DNA of 64,000 bases from Hymenobacter fodinae (GTDB taxonomy: Bacteria > Bacteroidota > Bacteroidia > Cytophagales > Hymenobacteraceae). Under the pieces are notes generated by a model that worked only from the letters and a program-made list of their open reading frames with translations, was not told where the DNA came from and did not search any database. The position numbers and the translations under genes were made by a program. Location: assembly GCF_004745825.1 (NCBI RefSeq), contig NZ_SRLA01000002.1, positions 1,488,001 to 1,552,000 on the forward strand, written 5' to 3'. This document shows, one piece after another, positions 49,163 through 57,809 of this stretch. Within the stretch, counting starts at the first letter, position 1; the number at the start of each line of letters is the position of its first letter.

Positions 49163-50286
49163 TAACCCAGAGTGATTAGGTGCCGGTGGTTGCTGGAGAA
49201 GGGAATAGCTTGCTGCATCACGTACAAGGTGCCCGCTACTGGCGTGCCCCCTGCGTTGTCGACGCTAAAGGGTTGCGCTACGTATTGGCTGGTAAGCGTG
49301 GCATTCGTTTCCTGGTCGGTAACCAGCTTTAGCGTAAGGCCAGGAGGAGCCCAGAATCCGAAGGTGCGGTCGACGTTCCCCGTGTTAAGCGTAAAGGTGT
49401 TGCCCTGCGTGGTGAGCTGTTTCCCAGCCAGGGCGCGCACCTGAGCCGATGTGGTGGGGGCGCTGCCCATGCTGCCATAAAAGATGTAGCGCGCGCCGCT
49501 AATTACGATTTGAGCGAAGAAGGCATCGCCGTTCGTGTCGTTGCCGCTAATCAGGTAACGCCGTGATTCACCCAGCCCCACCGTAAACCCGGGCACTGAG
49601 ATGTTTTCGAAGCCATCATTTTCTAGGCCGGTGGCTAGGTTCTGGTTGGCGGTAATATCCCGAATAGTTAGGCCGCCCGGGGCTATGTTGGCCTGGTTGG
49701 AGGTGCCCCAAGCAAACGGGTGCACGCCCGCGCTGTAGGCAGTACCTTCTTCGCGAGTAGTTGAGCCTACGCCATCAAATGTAAAGCCCTCAAAAGCAGG
49801 GGTGAAGTACGCCGTGGTGGCCAGCTCAAAAGCGCGCTGTGCCGAAATTTGGTAGCGAGTCCCAGCCTTCAGGCTGTTGAGAGTTACGTTAGGCGTGAAG
49901 TCAACCGCACCCCCTTCGGTGGGCTTCGCTTTTAGGTGCCCGGTGGTTGGGTCAATTTCGAGGCCACTATCGGCGCCAATCTTTACGCCACCGAGTACGG
50001 TATCGCTGGCTACTGGCAACGTGTAGGGCGTGCTGGGCTCGCCATCTCCGCCGCCGGTGGTCTTAGGTATTAAGCCCTCATTCGTGAGGAGCTTGCGCCA
50101 CCAATACTCGACTATGCCATCGGCGCTCTGTATGCCGACGGTTAACCCGTAGTAACGGACCTCAATAGGAACAGCTGCGCACGCGGCGGCTACATCAATG
50201 TATCCTTCTGCCGGCCCGTAGTACTCATCCACATGATGCGGATTTGTGAGCTTAATAGGTATCGGGAGTTCAAATTGATCAGCCAT
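49162..50286 (-). CDS. Phage tail appendage protein, mosaic of its neighbours
   Basis: A 374-residue protein. Its N-terminus (FELPIPIKLTNPHHVDEYYGP ... AACAAVPIEVRYYGLTVGI ... VEYWWRKLL) matches the downstream 420-residue protein, and its C-terminal 110 residues (TTSAQVRALAGKQLTTQG ... NRTFGFWAPPGLTLKLVTDQETNATLTSQYVAQPFS ... SSNHRHLITL, wording approximate at one residue) match the upstream 333-residue protein. The middle (residues about 85-135: ASDTVLGGVKIGADSGLEIDP) is the fibre-type motif seen in many phage tail fibres. It therefore looks like a recombinant between the two. Confidence 0.7.
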   Translation of the reverse strand: MADQFELPIPIKLTNPHHVDEYYGPAEGYIDVAAACAAVPIEVRYYGLTVGIQSADGIVEYWWRKLLTNEGLIPKTTGGGDGEPSTPYTLPVASDTVLGGVKIGADSGLEIDPTTGHLKAKPTEGGAVDFTPNVTLNSLKAGTRYQISAQRAFELATTAYFTPAFEGFTFDGVGSTTREEGTAYSAGVHPFAWGTSNQANIAPGGLTIRDITANQNLATGLENDGFENISVPGFTVGLGESRRYLISGNDTNGDAFFAQIVISGARYIFYGSMGSAPTTSAQVRALAGKQLTTQGNTFTLNTGNVDRTFGFWAPPGLTLKLVTDQETNATLTSQYVAQPFSVDNAGGTPVAGTLYVMQQAIPFSSNHRHLITLG

Positions 50287-51280
50287 TGCGCGCTATCGTT
50301 ATCAGATGGTGGTGGTTTGACGTGTAAGCAATAGCCTGCTCCATCACGCACATTGTATAATTCTGAGCCGTACCGCCAGCATCCTGCATACTGAAGGGGC
50401 GGGGCTGGTATTGGCCCGTTAGTTCGGCGTTGGTTTCCCTGTCGAGTACTTTTACCAGCCGGTAGCCAGGGGGCAAGAGCACGGGGAAAATGCGGTTGCT
50501 AGTGCCTGTTTCAAGGACAAATTCCAGCCCGTCCCGTGTTAGTTGAAAGCCCGCCATGGCCCGTACTTGGGCCGTGGTAGTGGGAATGGCTGGGGCGTTT
50601 CCGAAGAAAATCCCATAGTGGCCTAGCAGCTGCACTATGTTGGATTCTAAATCCTCATTGGCCGCTTGCGGGGCGTCGGGCTGGCCTATTTCAGCGGGGC
50701 GTACATCGGGGGTTCCGGCGGGTTGCACCTGCTTTGCCTCTCCGGCCGCGTGGCTGGCGTGGGCTTGGAACGTGATAGGAGTAAGCGCCCGGCGTACGGT
50801 CGTTGTTTGCTGCGTATAGGAGGCGCTACTAGGCTCGCCTAATACTATGCTGCTTCCTTTGCGGATCTCCTGACTGACCAGCGGGCCCGCGTCGCCTTGG
50901 TTGAACTGAGAAGTAAGGGTAATAGTCACTAGCTCGCCTACCTCGCCATGCTCCGGTGCCGAAGGGCTTAGGGCAACATTCGCCACCGCATATACTGGCA
51001 GTACCGTCGGCTCGCTTAGAGCAAGCTGCAGTATTTTAATGCTGGAAAGGCCGCCAACCTCAGTTCCTTTCAGCAGGCTACCTACGTCATTATGGGCAAC
51101 TTCACCTTCTGGGTATACCTCCGAACCTGCTCCTAGTGATTCGAGTAGGTCTTCGGCCGTAACTATTTTGTCGCGGTCTGCCGGGTCCGCTTCTTCCTCC
51201 CGGATAAGCGGAATTTTATCGGTCTTAAGGACCTTGGTTACGGTCTGAAACTCGGAAGCTTTCCGGCCTGGGAGGAGCAT
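50279..51280 (-). CDS. Phage tail appendage protein
   Basis: A 333-residue protein. The first 80 residues (FQTVTKVLKTDKIPLIREEEAD ... VTAEDLLESLG) resemble the head-proximal part of phage fibres. The C-terminal domain (TTTAQVRAMAGFQLTRDGLEFV ... LLPPGYRLVKVLDRETNAELTGQYQPRPFS ... TSNHHHLITI) is shared with the next protein. The end overlaps the next start by 8 bases. The function is inferred from position and shared domain only. Confidence 0.65.
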   Translation of the reverse strand: MLLPGRKASEFQTVTKVLKTDKIPLIREEEADPADRDKIVTAEDLLESLGAGSEVYPEGEVAHNDVGSLLKGTEVGGLSSIKILQLALSEPTVLPVYAVANVALSPSAPEHGEVGELVTITLTSQFNQGDAGPLVSQEIRKGSSIVLGEPSSASYTQQTTTVRRALTPITFQAHASHAAGEAKQVQPAGTPDVRPAEIGQPDAPQAANEDLESNIVQLLGHYGIFFGNAPAIPTTTAQVRAMAGFQLTRDGLEFVLETGTSNRIFPVLLPPGYRLVKVLDRETNAELTGQYQPRPFSMQDAGGTAQNYTMCVMEQAIAYTSNHHHLITIARNG

Positions 51281-51289
51281 AAGTACGTA

Positions 51290-51916
51290 TTACACGCCCC
51301 GAACCTTGCGGCGGCGGCGGCGGGTATTAGGTGAGCAGGTGTCGGTAGAATCAGGCAGTAAGCCCGACGACTTGAGAAATACAGAAAGCCGGCTATACAG
51401 GGCTTCGGCCTTGCTATCAATAGCAGCTTGTACTTGGGCGCGTTGCGCTGGCGAGGCGGGAGCGTAACTATTTTTTTCGCTATCAAGCGGAACGGTAATG
51501 CCTGCTTTCACCACGTTGATACCGTGCTGATTGAAGAAGCGCGAGTAGCCCGCTTGCACCCAGTAAGGATGCAGGTAATGCACCCATAGGGTGCGTAGCG
51601 GCTCGTATACCCATTCCTCCGGATTGGCCTGGGTAGGCGACTCGGGTACGTCCTGCTCTGGCTTAGGAACCAGGGCCCGGTATACCCTTTCGTGCCGGGT
51701 GGCATAGGTGCCCGGAAGCGTATCTTCCAGCACAATCTGCCCCCAATCCTTTACCGGCTTTTCTTCTAGCTTATCGATTTGCTCCAGTAGCCCATAGCCC
51801 AGCAACGGCAGCAAGTCCAACAGCCGGGCATCGTTCATAAAGGGCTCAATCTGTCCGGCCTCAATGGATTTTGAGAAGGCAACCAGCGCCGGAAAATCAC
51901 TCAGTTTTGGCTTCAT
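51290..51916 (-). CDS. Putative head-tail connector protein (DUF6712-like)
   Basis: A 208-residue, largely helical protein: FSKSIEAGQIEPFMNDARLLDLLPLLGYGLLEQIDKLEE, then WVYEPLRTLWVHYLHPYWVQAGYSRFFNQHGINVVKAGI and a strongly basic tail (TRRRRRKVRGV). Such helical proteins next to portals in Bacteroidota phages form the connector or are called virion structural proteins. It lies 2 bases past the portal stop. Confidence 0.6.
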   Translation of the reverse strand: MKPKLSDFPALVAFSKSIEAGQIEPFMNDARLLDLLPLLGYGLLEQIDKLEEKPVKDWGQIVLEDTLPGTYATRHERVYRALVPKPEQDVPESPTQANPEEWVYEPLRTLWVHYLHPYWVQAGYSRFFNQHGINVVKAGITVPLDSEKNSYAPASPAQRAQVQAAIDSKAEALYSRLSVFLKSSGLLPDSTDTCSPNTRRRRRKVRGV

Positions 51917-51918
51917 AC

Positions 51919-53418
51919 TTACGCGGCAGGGGTGGCAGGTTCGGCGCCGCCTACGGGCGGGTTGCCATCGGGAGTAAGGCCTACCAAGGCTAGGATTTGC
52001 TCCGCACTCATGGAGCTTAGCACCTTCGCGGCAACGATAGGGCTTAGGGTTTGCAGGTTTTCCAGCACCTTGTTAGTAGCTGCAGTAGCCGGGCCGTAAT
52101 CAGCAAGCGCGCGGATTTCGTCGGTGGTGAGCTTCGCTAGTACTTCTTCAGGCACGAAGCTGATCGGCTTGCGATTCCCTACGCTCAGGTGGGAAACCTC
52201 TGGGAACAGGCGGAACAAGGCCCGGAGCAGGCAGCGCTGCAGCGGCGAAAGGTCGTCCTGGGTTAGCTCAACCGCGTTCAATATCTCACGGGCGGCGCCA
52301 AGCTGGCCAGCTTTCGCAAAGCCACACAGGATCGGAGGAATACCGATGTTACGGCACACTAGCTCGCCCATGGCCTCGCGCTTCGTGATGAGCGCAGCCA
52401 TGTTGTTAGTGCCCGTAATAGGCACCCAGACGGGCACCTGCTCTTTCGACTTAGCCGACAGTACTACCAACTTCTTCCGCCCTAAAGGGTTGGTGCCGTT
52501 GCCAGTAAATTCCTTGAGCTCGTCGTCGGTGCGCTCCGCTTCAGTTTTGCCTTCCTCGTCTTCGGTGGCCTCGTCTTCTTCGCCCACCATAACCAGCGCG
52601 CCATTCGGGAAAAAGCCATTACGCACTTCCTCGTAATCGAACCGGCTGTACTCCGCATCGGCGAGTACGTCCTCTAAGCCCGGCCAATGCGGCGGCAATG
52701 GATAGTCCATTTCGCCAGCTTTCGGAATGTAAGCGTAGAGGATTTGCCCGGGCTGGCCAATCTTCGGGCCCTCTGGGTTTTTCTCATCAACGGGCATTGC
52801 GGCTCGCTCCAGAATGCCCTTCACTACTTCCTCAGAATCATCAAAGGGTAGATGCTCCGTAGTCTCGCCTGCGTTGAAGCCCTTCTTGCCGAACTTGTGA
52901 TTTAGCAGGAAAGTACCCTTATCAGTCTTACGAACCGATTGGAAGGGGAGCAGGTATGTTTCGCCCTTGCCACCTTCCGTATTGTACTTCACCAAAAATG
53001 CAGCACCATTGAAGTAGCCGCCGGAGCTGCATTCTTCCGCCCACAGGTCGTTAACCGTTTTGCCGGGCTGGCCAGGTACGGGCGTGTCGCCCATAGTGCC
53101 CAGCAATTCCTTCTTAAAATCGGGGTGGTTGGGGTCCTTAATGGGAACTGGGAAGCCCATGCCTTCCAAGAAGGCCGAACGCTTTTCCAGGGCCCGGTAA
53201 CAAGCGCCGGAATCCTGAGCAGCTGCTAGGGCAATTTGCGGTACGTGGTTTCCTTCACCGAAAGCAATGCCCTTGCCGCCCAGCGAACCGATGCCCGCGT
53301 CTTTCTGGGCTTTGATGCCAGGCGGTAAAGTAGCGGGGGCTAGGTTCATAAAACCCCGCACAACCGTAGCGGTGCGGGGTTTCGTTGAACGCGGCGCCTT
53401 TCCTTGCGGTGCGGCCAT
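51919..53418 (-). CDS. Phage portal protein
   Basis: A 499-residue protein with the layout of a portal: a basic N-terminus, a mixed core (YRALEKRSAFLEGMGFPV; AEECSSGGYFNGAAFLVKYN; YLLPFQSVRKT), an acidic insertion (GEEDEATEDEEGKTEAERTDDEL), ITKREAMGELVCRNIGIPPILCGFAKAGQLGAAREILNAVE, which matches the portal helix region, and a C-terminal helical crown. Portals form the dodecameric DNA gate at a capsid vertex. The position after the capsid gene and before the connector agrees. No terminase is seen nearby. Confidence 0.75.
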   Translation of the reverse strand: MAAPQGKAPRSTKPRTATVVRGFMNLAPATLPPGIKAQKDAGIGSLGGKGIAFGEGNHVPQIALAAAQDSGACYRALEKRSAFLEGMGFPVPIKDPNHPDFKKELLGTMGDTPVPGQPGKTVNDLWAEECSSGGYFNGAAFLVKYNTEGGKGETYLLPFQSVRKTDKGTFLLNHKFGKKGFNAGETTEHLPFDDSEEVVKGILERAAMPVDEKNPEGPKIGQPGQILYAYIPKAGEMDYPLPPHWPGLEDVLADAEYSRFDYEEVRNGFFPNGALVMVGEEDEATEDEEGKTEAERTDDELKEFTGNGTNPLGRKKLVVLSAKSKEQVPVWVPITGTNNMAALITKREAMGELVCRNIGIPPILCGFAKAGQLGAAREILNAVELTQDDLSPLQRCLLRALFRLFPEVSHLSVGNRKPISFVPEEVLAKLTTDEIRALADYGPATAATNKVLENLQTLSPIVAAKVLSSMSAEQILALVGLTPDGNPPVGGAEPATPAA

Positions 53419-53435
53419 GATATTAGGTGTTCTGA

Positions 53436-53981
53436 CTACTTAGAATCGTTACGGTGCTTTTCGATGGCTTCTTTCAGATCGTCCACCTTCAGGTCGTCGC
53501 CCGGCTCAGCTTTTAGCTCAGTGCGGTAAACTTCCTGTAGCTCGTCTTTGCGAAGGCCCGACAATGCCACAGGCTTGTCTGCGTCCGGTGCTGCTGCCGA
53601 AGCGGGAATAAGCTCAATCACATGGCCGCGACCGTGAGACTTTAGCACTTCCACGTCGGAGTCGACAAAGTTGGCGGCCGTGATATTGCGCGTTTTCGGC
53701 GTGTGCACCGTAACAGTTGCGTCTTTGTAAGAGGCCTTAAAGCGGTACTTATTGCTAGTAGCAGCCATAGTTTCAGAGGCTTGAGGTGAGGAGTAGGAGA
53801 TTACAGTTTGCGCGTCTGATTGCCGTTTTAAGTAGGCTTGCAGGCGGCGCACCATGCGGTCCCGCCGGTTGCACCGCTCTAGGTAGACCTCCCAGTAAAC
53901 AGCCTGCAGAGTACCCAAGGGGATAGTATCCCCCTGGGCTACTGCATCACGTACCTTTTTTAAGAGGTCCGTGGTTTCCAC
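53436..53981 (-). CDS. Phage protein of unknown function with a SAP/HeH-like end
   Basis: A 181-residue protein starting at a GTG that overlaps the previous stop (TAGTG). Residues 1-70 are helical and basic; residues 72-140 are beta-rich (KYRFKASYKDATVTVHTPKTRNITAANFVDSDVEVL); the last 40 residues (LRKDELQEVYRTELKAEPGDDLKVDDLKEAIEKH) resemble a helix-extended-loop-helix fold used to bind DNA or protein. An internal ATG at 53768 (residue 72) could give a separate 110-residue product. It may be a neck or head-decoration protein. Confidence 0.5.
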   Translation of the reverse strand: METTDLLKKVRDAVAQGDTIPLGTLQAVYWEVYLERCNRRDRMVRRLQAYLKRQSDAQTVISYSSPQASETMAATSNKYRFKASYKDATVTVHTPKTRNITAANFVDSDVEVLKSHGRGHVIELIPASAAAPDADKPVALSGLRKDELQEVYRTELKAEPGDDLKVDDLKEAIEKHRNDSK

Positions 53982-54574
53982 TATGCTACTAGCGCGTCTA
54001 GGTAAGTGGTATTAGCGATGCGGAGCGCATCCGGGTCGGTAACACCCGCTTCTACTGGAGCTTGGAACAGCACCGGCAGGTTTGGCTCGTCGCCCTGCAA
54101 TTCGAAAACGAGGGTGTTGTCGTCGTCAAGCTTGATGCCTGAACCGCCCTTACCCGTAGCTGCAGCGAGGCCTAGGCTTAAGCCTAGAATTTCGGTCTGC
54201 GTGGCGTTGGTGGGCTGGAACACTACCACGTCGTCGGCAATCGCGTAGCTCTCGAGCTGGGTGCGGTCGGTCTGCGTGAAGTGGTAGAAGCGGGCCGTAT
54301 GCTTGTGCGTCCAAGTATTGTTACCTGTGGCGCCGATTTTCAGATCGTAGTTGATGCCGTTCTGAAACTTGCGGCCGGTAACCTTGTACAGCTTCGCACC
54401 AACCTTCAGTGTTACACCGGTTACGGTGCCATCTGAGGCCTTGGCAATAGAGGCAATATCCTTGCGCAGCGTGTAGTAGAAAGTGGCATCAACGCCACCC
54501 ACTTTTTTAAAGGCTTCGCAAGTAGGGTCGAAATTACCCAGAGTTAGGGGGCAACCGATGGAAGTAGTAGGCAT
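53981..54574 (-). CDS. Phage tail-tube candidate
   Basis: A 197-residue protein, mostly beta: CPLTLGNFDPTCEAFKKVGGVDATFYYTLRKDIASIA, then GVTLKVGAKLYKVTGRKFQNG, WTHKHTARFYHFTQTDRTQLESYAIADDVVVFQPTNATQTEILGLSLGLAAATGKGG and DDNTLVFELQGDEPNLPVLFQ. Strand-rich 190-200-residue proteins just after the capsid are often the major tail protein. The identification is by size, position and composition only. Confidence 0.45.
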   Translation of the reverse strand: MPTTSIGCPLTLGNFDPTCEAFKKVGGVDATFYYTLRKDIASIAKASDGTVTGVTLKVGAKLYKVTGRKFQNGINYDLKIGATGNNTWTHKHTARFYHFTQTDRTQLESYAIADDVVVFQPTNATQTEILGLSLGLAAATGKGGSGIKLDDDNTLVFELQGDEPNLPVLFQAPVEAGVTDPDALRIANTTYLDALVA

Positions 54575-54686
54575 AGCCAGGAAATGCGTTTGTGGTTAGA
54601 GAAACTTTCCGGACCAGCTGACATCAACCTCTTGTCATTTCATTGTGAGGAGTGCAGCCGGCCCGGCGAGTTGTTTCGATTCTTGA

Positions 54687-55757
54687 CTAGTAGCCGACTA
54701 CCGTTACATCGCCATCGGCGTACTGCATGCCGATTTTATAGCGGATCTGAATGTTATTCAGGTCGGTGTTGCGGTCGAACCAAGCGGCCATTACTTGCGA
54801 AACTTGGTGCGTGTCGGTGCCTACCTCAAAGCCGCCTTTTACAGTCAGGTAGCCGCGGCGCTTGAAGGTTTCTACTTCTTCCTCGATATCATCATTACGC
54901 GAAATGGTAATGCCTTCGAAGGAGATAGTGCCCGTGCCATCAACGAAGTAGTTGAGGGCCTTCTCGCCGGTGGTCGTGTAGTTGCGTAGCGAGGCCGCCA
55001 GGTTGTTGTAAAGCGACGTGCTGAGCACGTACAACTTCTCCGAGTTTGGCGTCTTCGCCATGCCGCGGGGCTGGGCCTCGTACAAACCAGGCAGGAAGAT
55101 GTCGCGGGTATAGTTGGCAGGCAGGGCGCCACCAGGTACTACTACGGCACGCTTGATTTTGTCCGGGTCGTCGTCCTCCAAGCCTACGCCTTTGAGGGCC
55201 AACGTCCAGAAACCATCGATAATCGACAAGGTGAGTCGCTTCGAGTAGTCGTCTTTCTGGGCTTCCGTCCAAGTCGACTTGTCGCCAGCGGGGGGCGTCT
55301 TGTCGATGGTGGTGTCGCCAAACTGAATCATCATCTGGAAGTCATTCTCCCAGATCTGGATATACATCGTTTTGAGCAGGTCCTCAATCTCGGTGTCTTC
55401 CAGGTTGTTAACGTCGTAGCCCTTTTTGCGAGCAAGAGCGGCAATGGTATCGCCGAAGTCCTCTGCGCAAATCTGATCCCAGATTTGGGCGTTTACTACT
55501 TCCAGCCACTTTTCGCGGGCAATGATGCGGCCCGAGTTGGTCTTCTCGCCGCAACCCTCGCGCTTGCGAGTAATGTAGCGCTTCATGGCCAGAAGGATAG
55601 TCTTCTCGCGAACGACTACATCTTCCCGAACACGGATACCGAGCGAGGCTTCAACATTATCGTTGTTGAATACCTGCTTTACAATTGCCTCGCCAATAGA
55701 GCCGGGCTCTTTGCCGGTGTAATTGACTTCTTCTTTGAGTCTGATTTCGATGGGCAT
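54687..55757 (-). CDS. Major capsid protein
   Basis: A 356-residue protein placed directly after the prohead protease-scaffold, the normal capsid position. It has an N-terminal arm (MPIEIRLKEEVNYTGKEPGS), a long helix-rich stretch (REKTILLAMKRYITRKREGCGEKT; REKWLEVVNAQIWDQICAEDFGDTIAALARKKG), and a C-terminal beta domain (KLYVLSTSLYNNLAASLRNYTT; TGTISFEGITISRNDD; GYLTVKGGFEVGTDTHQVSQVMAAWF) resembling an HK97-fold axial domain. Sequence identity to known capsids is not recognisable by eye. Confidence 0.65.
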   Translation of the reverse strand: MPIEIRLKEEVNYTGKEPGSIGEAIVKQVFNNDNVEASLGIRVREDVVVREKTILLAMKRYITRKREGCGEKTNSGRIIAREKWLEVVNAQIWDQICAEDFGDTIAALARKKGYDVNNLEDTEIEDLLKTMYIQIWENDFQMMIQFGDTTIDKTPPAGDKSTWTEAQKDDYSKRLTLSIIDGFWTLALKGVGLEDDDPDKIKRAVVVPGGALPANYTRDIFLPGLYEAQPRGMAKTPNSEKLYVLSTSLYNNLAASLRNYTTTGEKALNYFVDGTGTISFEGITISRNDDIEEEVETFKRRGYLTVKGGFEVGTDTHQVSQVMAAWFDRNTDLNNIQIRYKIGMQYADGDVTVVGY

Positions 55758-55823
55758 AGCCGAGTCGATAGTGTTGAAAAGAGAGAGAAAGAGGTCTGCC
55801 TATTCAGCTGCGACCGGTAATGC

Positions 55824-56993
55824 TTAGATTTTGGTAACCGCGAACAGCGAACCGGAATTTTTGGCCCCGCCTACGCTCTTGTTCACCGTGCCCGTAGCAC
55901 CGGCCGGAGTCGGGTTGCCAGTAGAGCCGGGCACTGAAGCCAGCTTGTTCTGAGCTAGTTTCAGCTTGTTGTTGACAATGGCGAGCTCGCGCTCTGCATC
56001 GGTGGCGCGCTTCTCAGCAGCTTCTAGGGCGGCGTTGTTTTCTACCACGTTGGCAGCCTCAGTTACTGAGGTAATGGCACCGGCTACTACCGTAATCGAG
56101 CGGCCATCTGCCAGGGCATAAGTGTCGTCAGCAGCGGCCGTAGTCATGTCGGCATCTGAATACACCATGTCGCCCTGGGCAATGTCATCGCCGGCGGCAT
56201 CCACGTACACCGTGCCTTTCTCCTCTGCCAGCGTTACCGCAAGGTTCTTCGCTTCGGGAGCGGGAGCTGCGGCCGGGGTGGCAGGTTCGGGGGCGTTGTT
56301 TTTGAAAAGGGCCTTAACAGCGTCCACTACTTTGTTGACGATGTTGGTTTCTTCGGCTGGAGTAATAGCCATGTTCTGCGGTTTAATTGGAAGTTTGAGG
56401 AAGTTGAGAACCTTCTCCGCTCCGGCCGGAGCGACCAGCACATCGGTAGATTTGGCCGTAGCAAAGCCACTGGCTACCATTTCATCGGCAGTCTGCCAGG
56501 CGTTGCTGTTCAAGTAGTTGTTGGCTTGCTCCATCGTGATACCAGCCCGGGCGACGTACACCTCTGCTATCTGCAGCTGGATTTTATCGAGGGAGTCCGC
56601 CGCCTCGCGCATGTCGTCGGAGTTAGCGTAGCAGCCTAGGTCGCAAATGGGTTTATGCGTGAAAGCCTGCGAGGCGTGGTCGGCATAGCGCTCATCAGCA
56701 GCGAGGAAGATTAGCACCGCAATGGAAGCGGTTAGCCCGTGGCTATAGCTAATGACCTTTACGCCCTGTTTAACCAGGTCGCGTAGGTAGTTGTAGATAG
56801 CGTAACCCTCGAAAACCTCTCCACCATAGCACTTCCAAAAGTGCAATTCAACTACCTCTGGGTATTGAGGAGTGAGGGAAGAATCAAAAGCGGCGTAGCC
56901 TTCTACTAGGTAACGAATCTCCTGTAGGGTGGTGCCCCAGAAGTCAGAACCGCTACCTATTGATTCTCCGAAATTTACTTTCGCCACCTTCAT
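55824..56993 (-). CDS. Prohead protease of the ClpP (S14) type fused to a scaffold region
   Basis: A 389-residue head-maturation protease. Residues about 30-195 are ClpP-like: VVELHFWKCYGGEVFEGYAIYNYLRD, GVKVISYSHGLTASIAVLIFLAADERYADHASQAFTHKP with the nucleophilic serine in TAS and the histidine in THKP, and QIAEVYVARAGITMEQANNYL. Residues 210-250 are a Pro/Ala linker; residues 250-310 form a repeated beta unit (GTVYVDAAGDDIAQGDMVYSD, TYALADGRSITVVAGAITSV) found in Bacteroidota phage protease genes; the end is a coiled coil (AALEAAEKRATDAERELAIVNNKLKLAQ), a probable internal scaffold. The protease should cut itself and the scaffold during head assembly. Confidence 0.8.
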   Translation of the reverse strand: MKVAKVNFGESIGSGSDFWGTTLQEIRYLVEGYAAFDSSLTPQYPEVVELHFWKCYGGEVFEGYAIYNYLRDLVKQGVKVISYSHGLTASIAVLIFLAADERYADHASQAFTHKPICDLGCYANSDDMREAADSLDKIQLQIAEVYVARAGITMEQANNYLNSNAWQTADEMVASGFATAKSTDVLVAPAGAEKVLNFLKLPIKPQNMAITPAEETNIVNKVVDAVKALFKNNAPEPATPAAAPAPEAKNLAVTLAEEKGTVYVDAAGDDIAQGDMVYSDADMTTAAADDTYALADGRSITVVAGAITSVTEAANVVENNAALEAAEKRATDAERELAIVNNKLKLAQNKLASVPGSTGNPTPAGATGTVNKSVGGAKNSGSLFAVTKI

Positions 56994-57031
56994 ACAATAA
57001 AGGTGGTGTGTGCGTATATTCGGGCTACGGA

Positions 57032-57065
57032 TTTGCCGTGAAATGCGGCACTTACTATACCTTTT
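57032..57065 (+). promoter_or_regulatory. Promoter of the plus-strand islet in the prophage
   Basis: TTTG (57032-57035), 22 bases, then TACCTTTT (57058-57065), one mismatch from TAnnTTTG. The ATG at 57070 follows so closely that the transcript may be leaderless or nearly so. Confidence 0.4.
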
Positions 57066-57069
57066 TTAT

Positions 57070-57279
57070 ATGCCCGACGAAGATAAAGGCCTGCATCCGT
57101 TGCGTATCATGGTGCCCACCGAGATATACGAGAAGCTAGAAGCGCAAAAAGAAGACGAGGGGTATACCACGTTACAGAGTTTTATCGCCCCGATTCTATG
57201 CGCCGTTGGCCGTGGGGAGATACGGCGCTCCTACCACAGTACTAGTCCCGCCATACAGACTAAGGCAGTCGGCATCTAG
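57070..57279 (+). CDS. Small ribbon-helix-helix-like protein
   Basis: A 69-residue protein on the opposite strand to the phage structural genes. MPDEDKGLHPLRIMVPTEIYEKLEAQKEDEGYTTLQSFIAPILCAVGRGE has a strand with alternating polar residues (LRIMVP) followed by two helices, as in Arc/CopG-type DNA-binding proteins. The ATG at 57070 is preferred over one at 57010 that would add a basic, hydrophobic stretch overlapping the promoter. It probably regulates itself and the next gene. Confidence 0.5.
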   Translation: MPDEDKGLHPLRIMVPTEIYEKLEAQKEDEGYTTLQSFIAPILCAVGRGEIRRSYHSTSPAIQTKAVGI

Positions 57280-57311
57280 ATATTCTTAAGGCCACGTATA
57301 TTGTGCGCCTT

Positions 57312-57809
57312 ATGAAAAAACTATACTTCGTTTCCTTGCTGGCTTGCTTTGCCTGCAATGGCGGATCTTCCCTTACTATGTCTGCCGAACAGCAGGCGGT
57401 TACTTCCTTTCTGAAGAAAAACGCAAACGACCCCGAAAGCTATGAGCCCGTTCGGTGGTCTAAGCCCTTGGTGTGGACTCAGGAAGACGAGAATAAATTA
57501 CAGGTGCCCGCCCTACTTGATTCTTCTAGGCGGATGAAAGAGAAGGAAGCGCTCATGTACGACCTCGCGAAGAATGCAGCTGAGCGGGGTTTCCCGGATG
57601 CGAAGAAGTATTCTGCGGAATGGGAGGCCTTCTCGAATAAACGTATTGCTGTACTTAAGGCGGCGAAAGAACTGCAAGAAAAGAAGGACACAACCGCAGT
57701 CGGCAAAATCCTGATTCATGCGTTTCGGGCTAAAAACAAAATGGGCGCCCTCGTCTTAGATAGCGCCCAATTTGTGGTGTTTAAGAATGGCCAGGTTAAG
57801 GTTATCTAA
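57312..57809 (+). CDS. Prophage-encoded lipoprotein of unknown function
   Basis: A 165-residue protein with a lipoprotein signal, MKKLYFVSLLACFACNGG, and lipidation probably at Cys12 (LLAC). The start at 57312 is preferred to an ATG 9 bases upstream. The mature part is helical and charged, with no known domain: AVTSFLKKNANDPESYEPVRWSKP, then MKEKEALMYDLAKNAAERGF and an EKKD-rich region. Its codons are visibly richer in A and T than the neighbours. Its last 4 bases overlap the tape-measure stop on the other strand. It could block superinfection or alter the host surface. Confidence 0.65.
   Translation: MKKLYFVSLLACFACNGGSSLTMSAEQQAVTSFLKKNANDPESYEPVRWSKPLVWTQEDENKLQVPALLDSSRRMKEKEALMYDLAKNAAERGFPDAKKYSAEWEAFSNKRIAVLKAAKELQEKKDTTAVGKILIHAFRAKNKMGALVLDSAQFVVFKNGQVKVI

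Noticed and set aside
57010..57069. Longer start for the ribbon-helix-helix-like protein
   Set aside because: It overlaps the promoter elements and adds a stretch that does not fit the fold.
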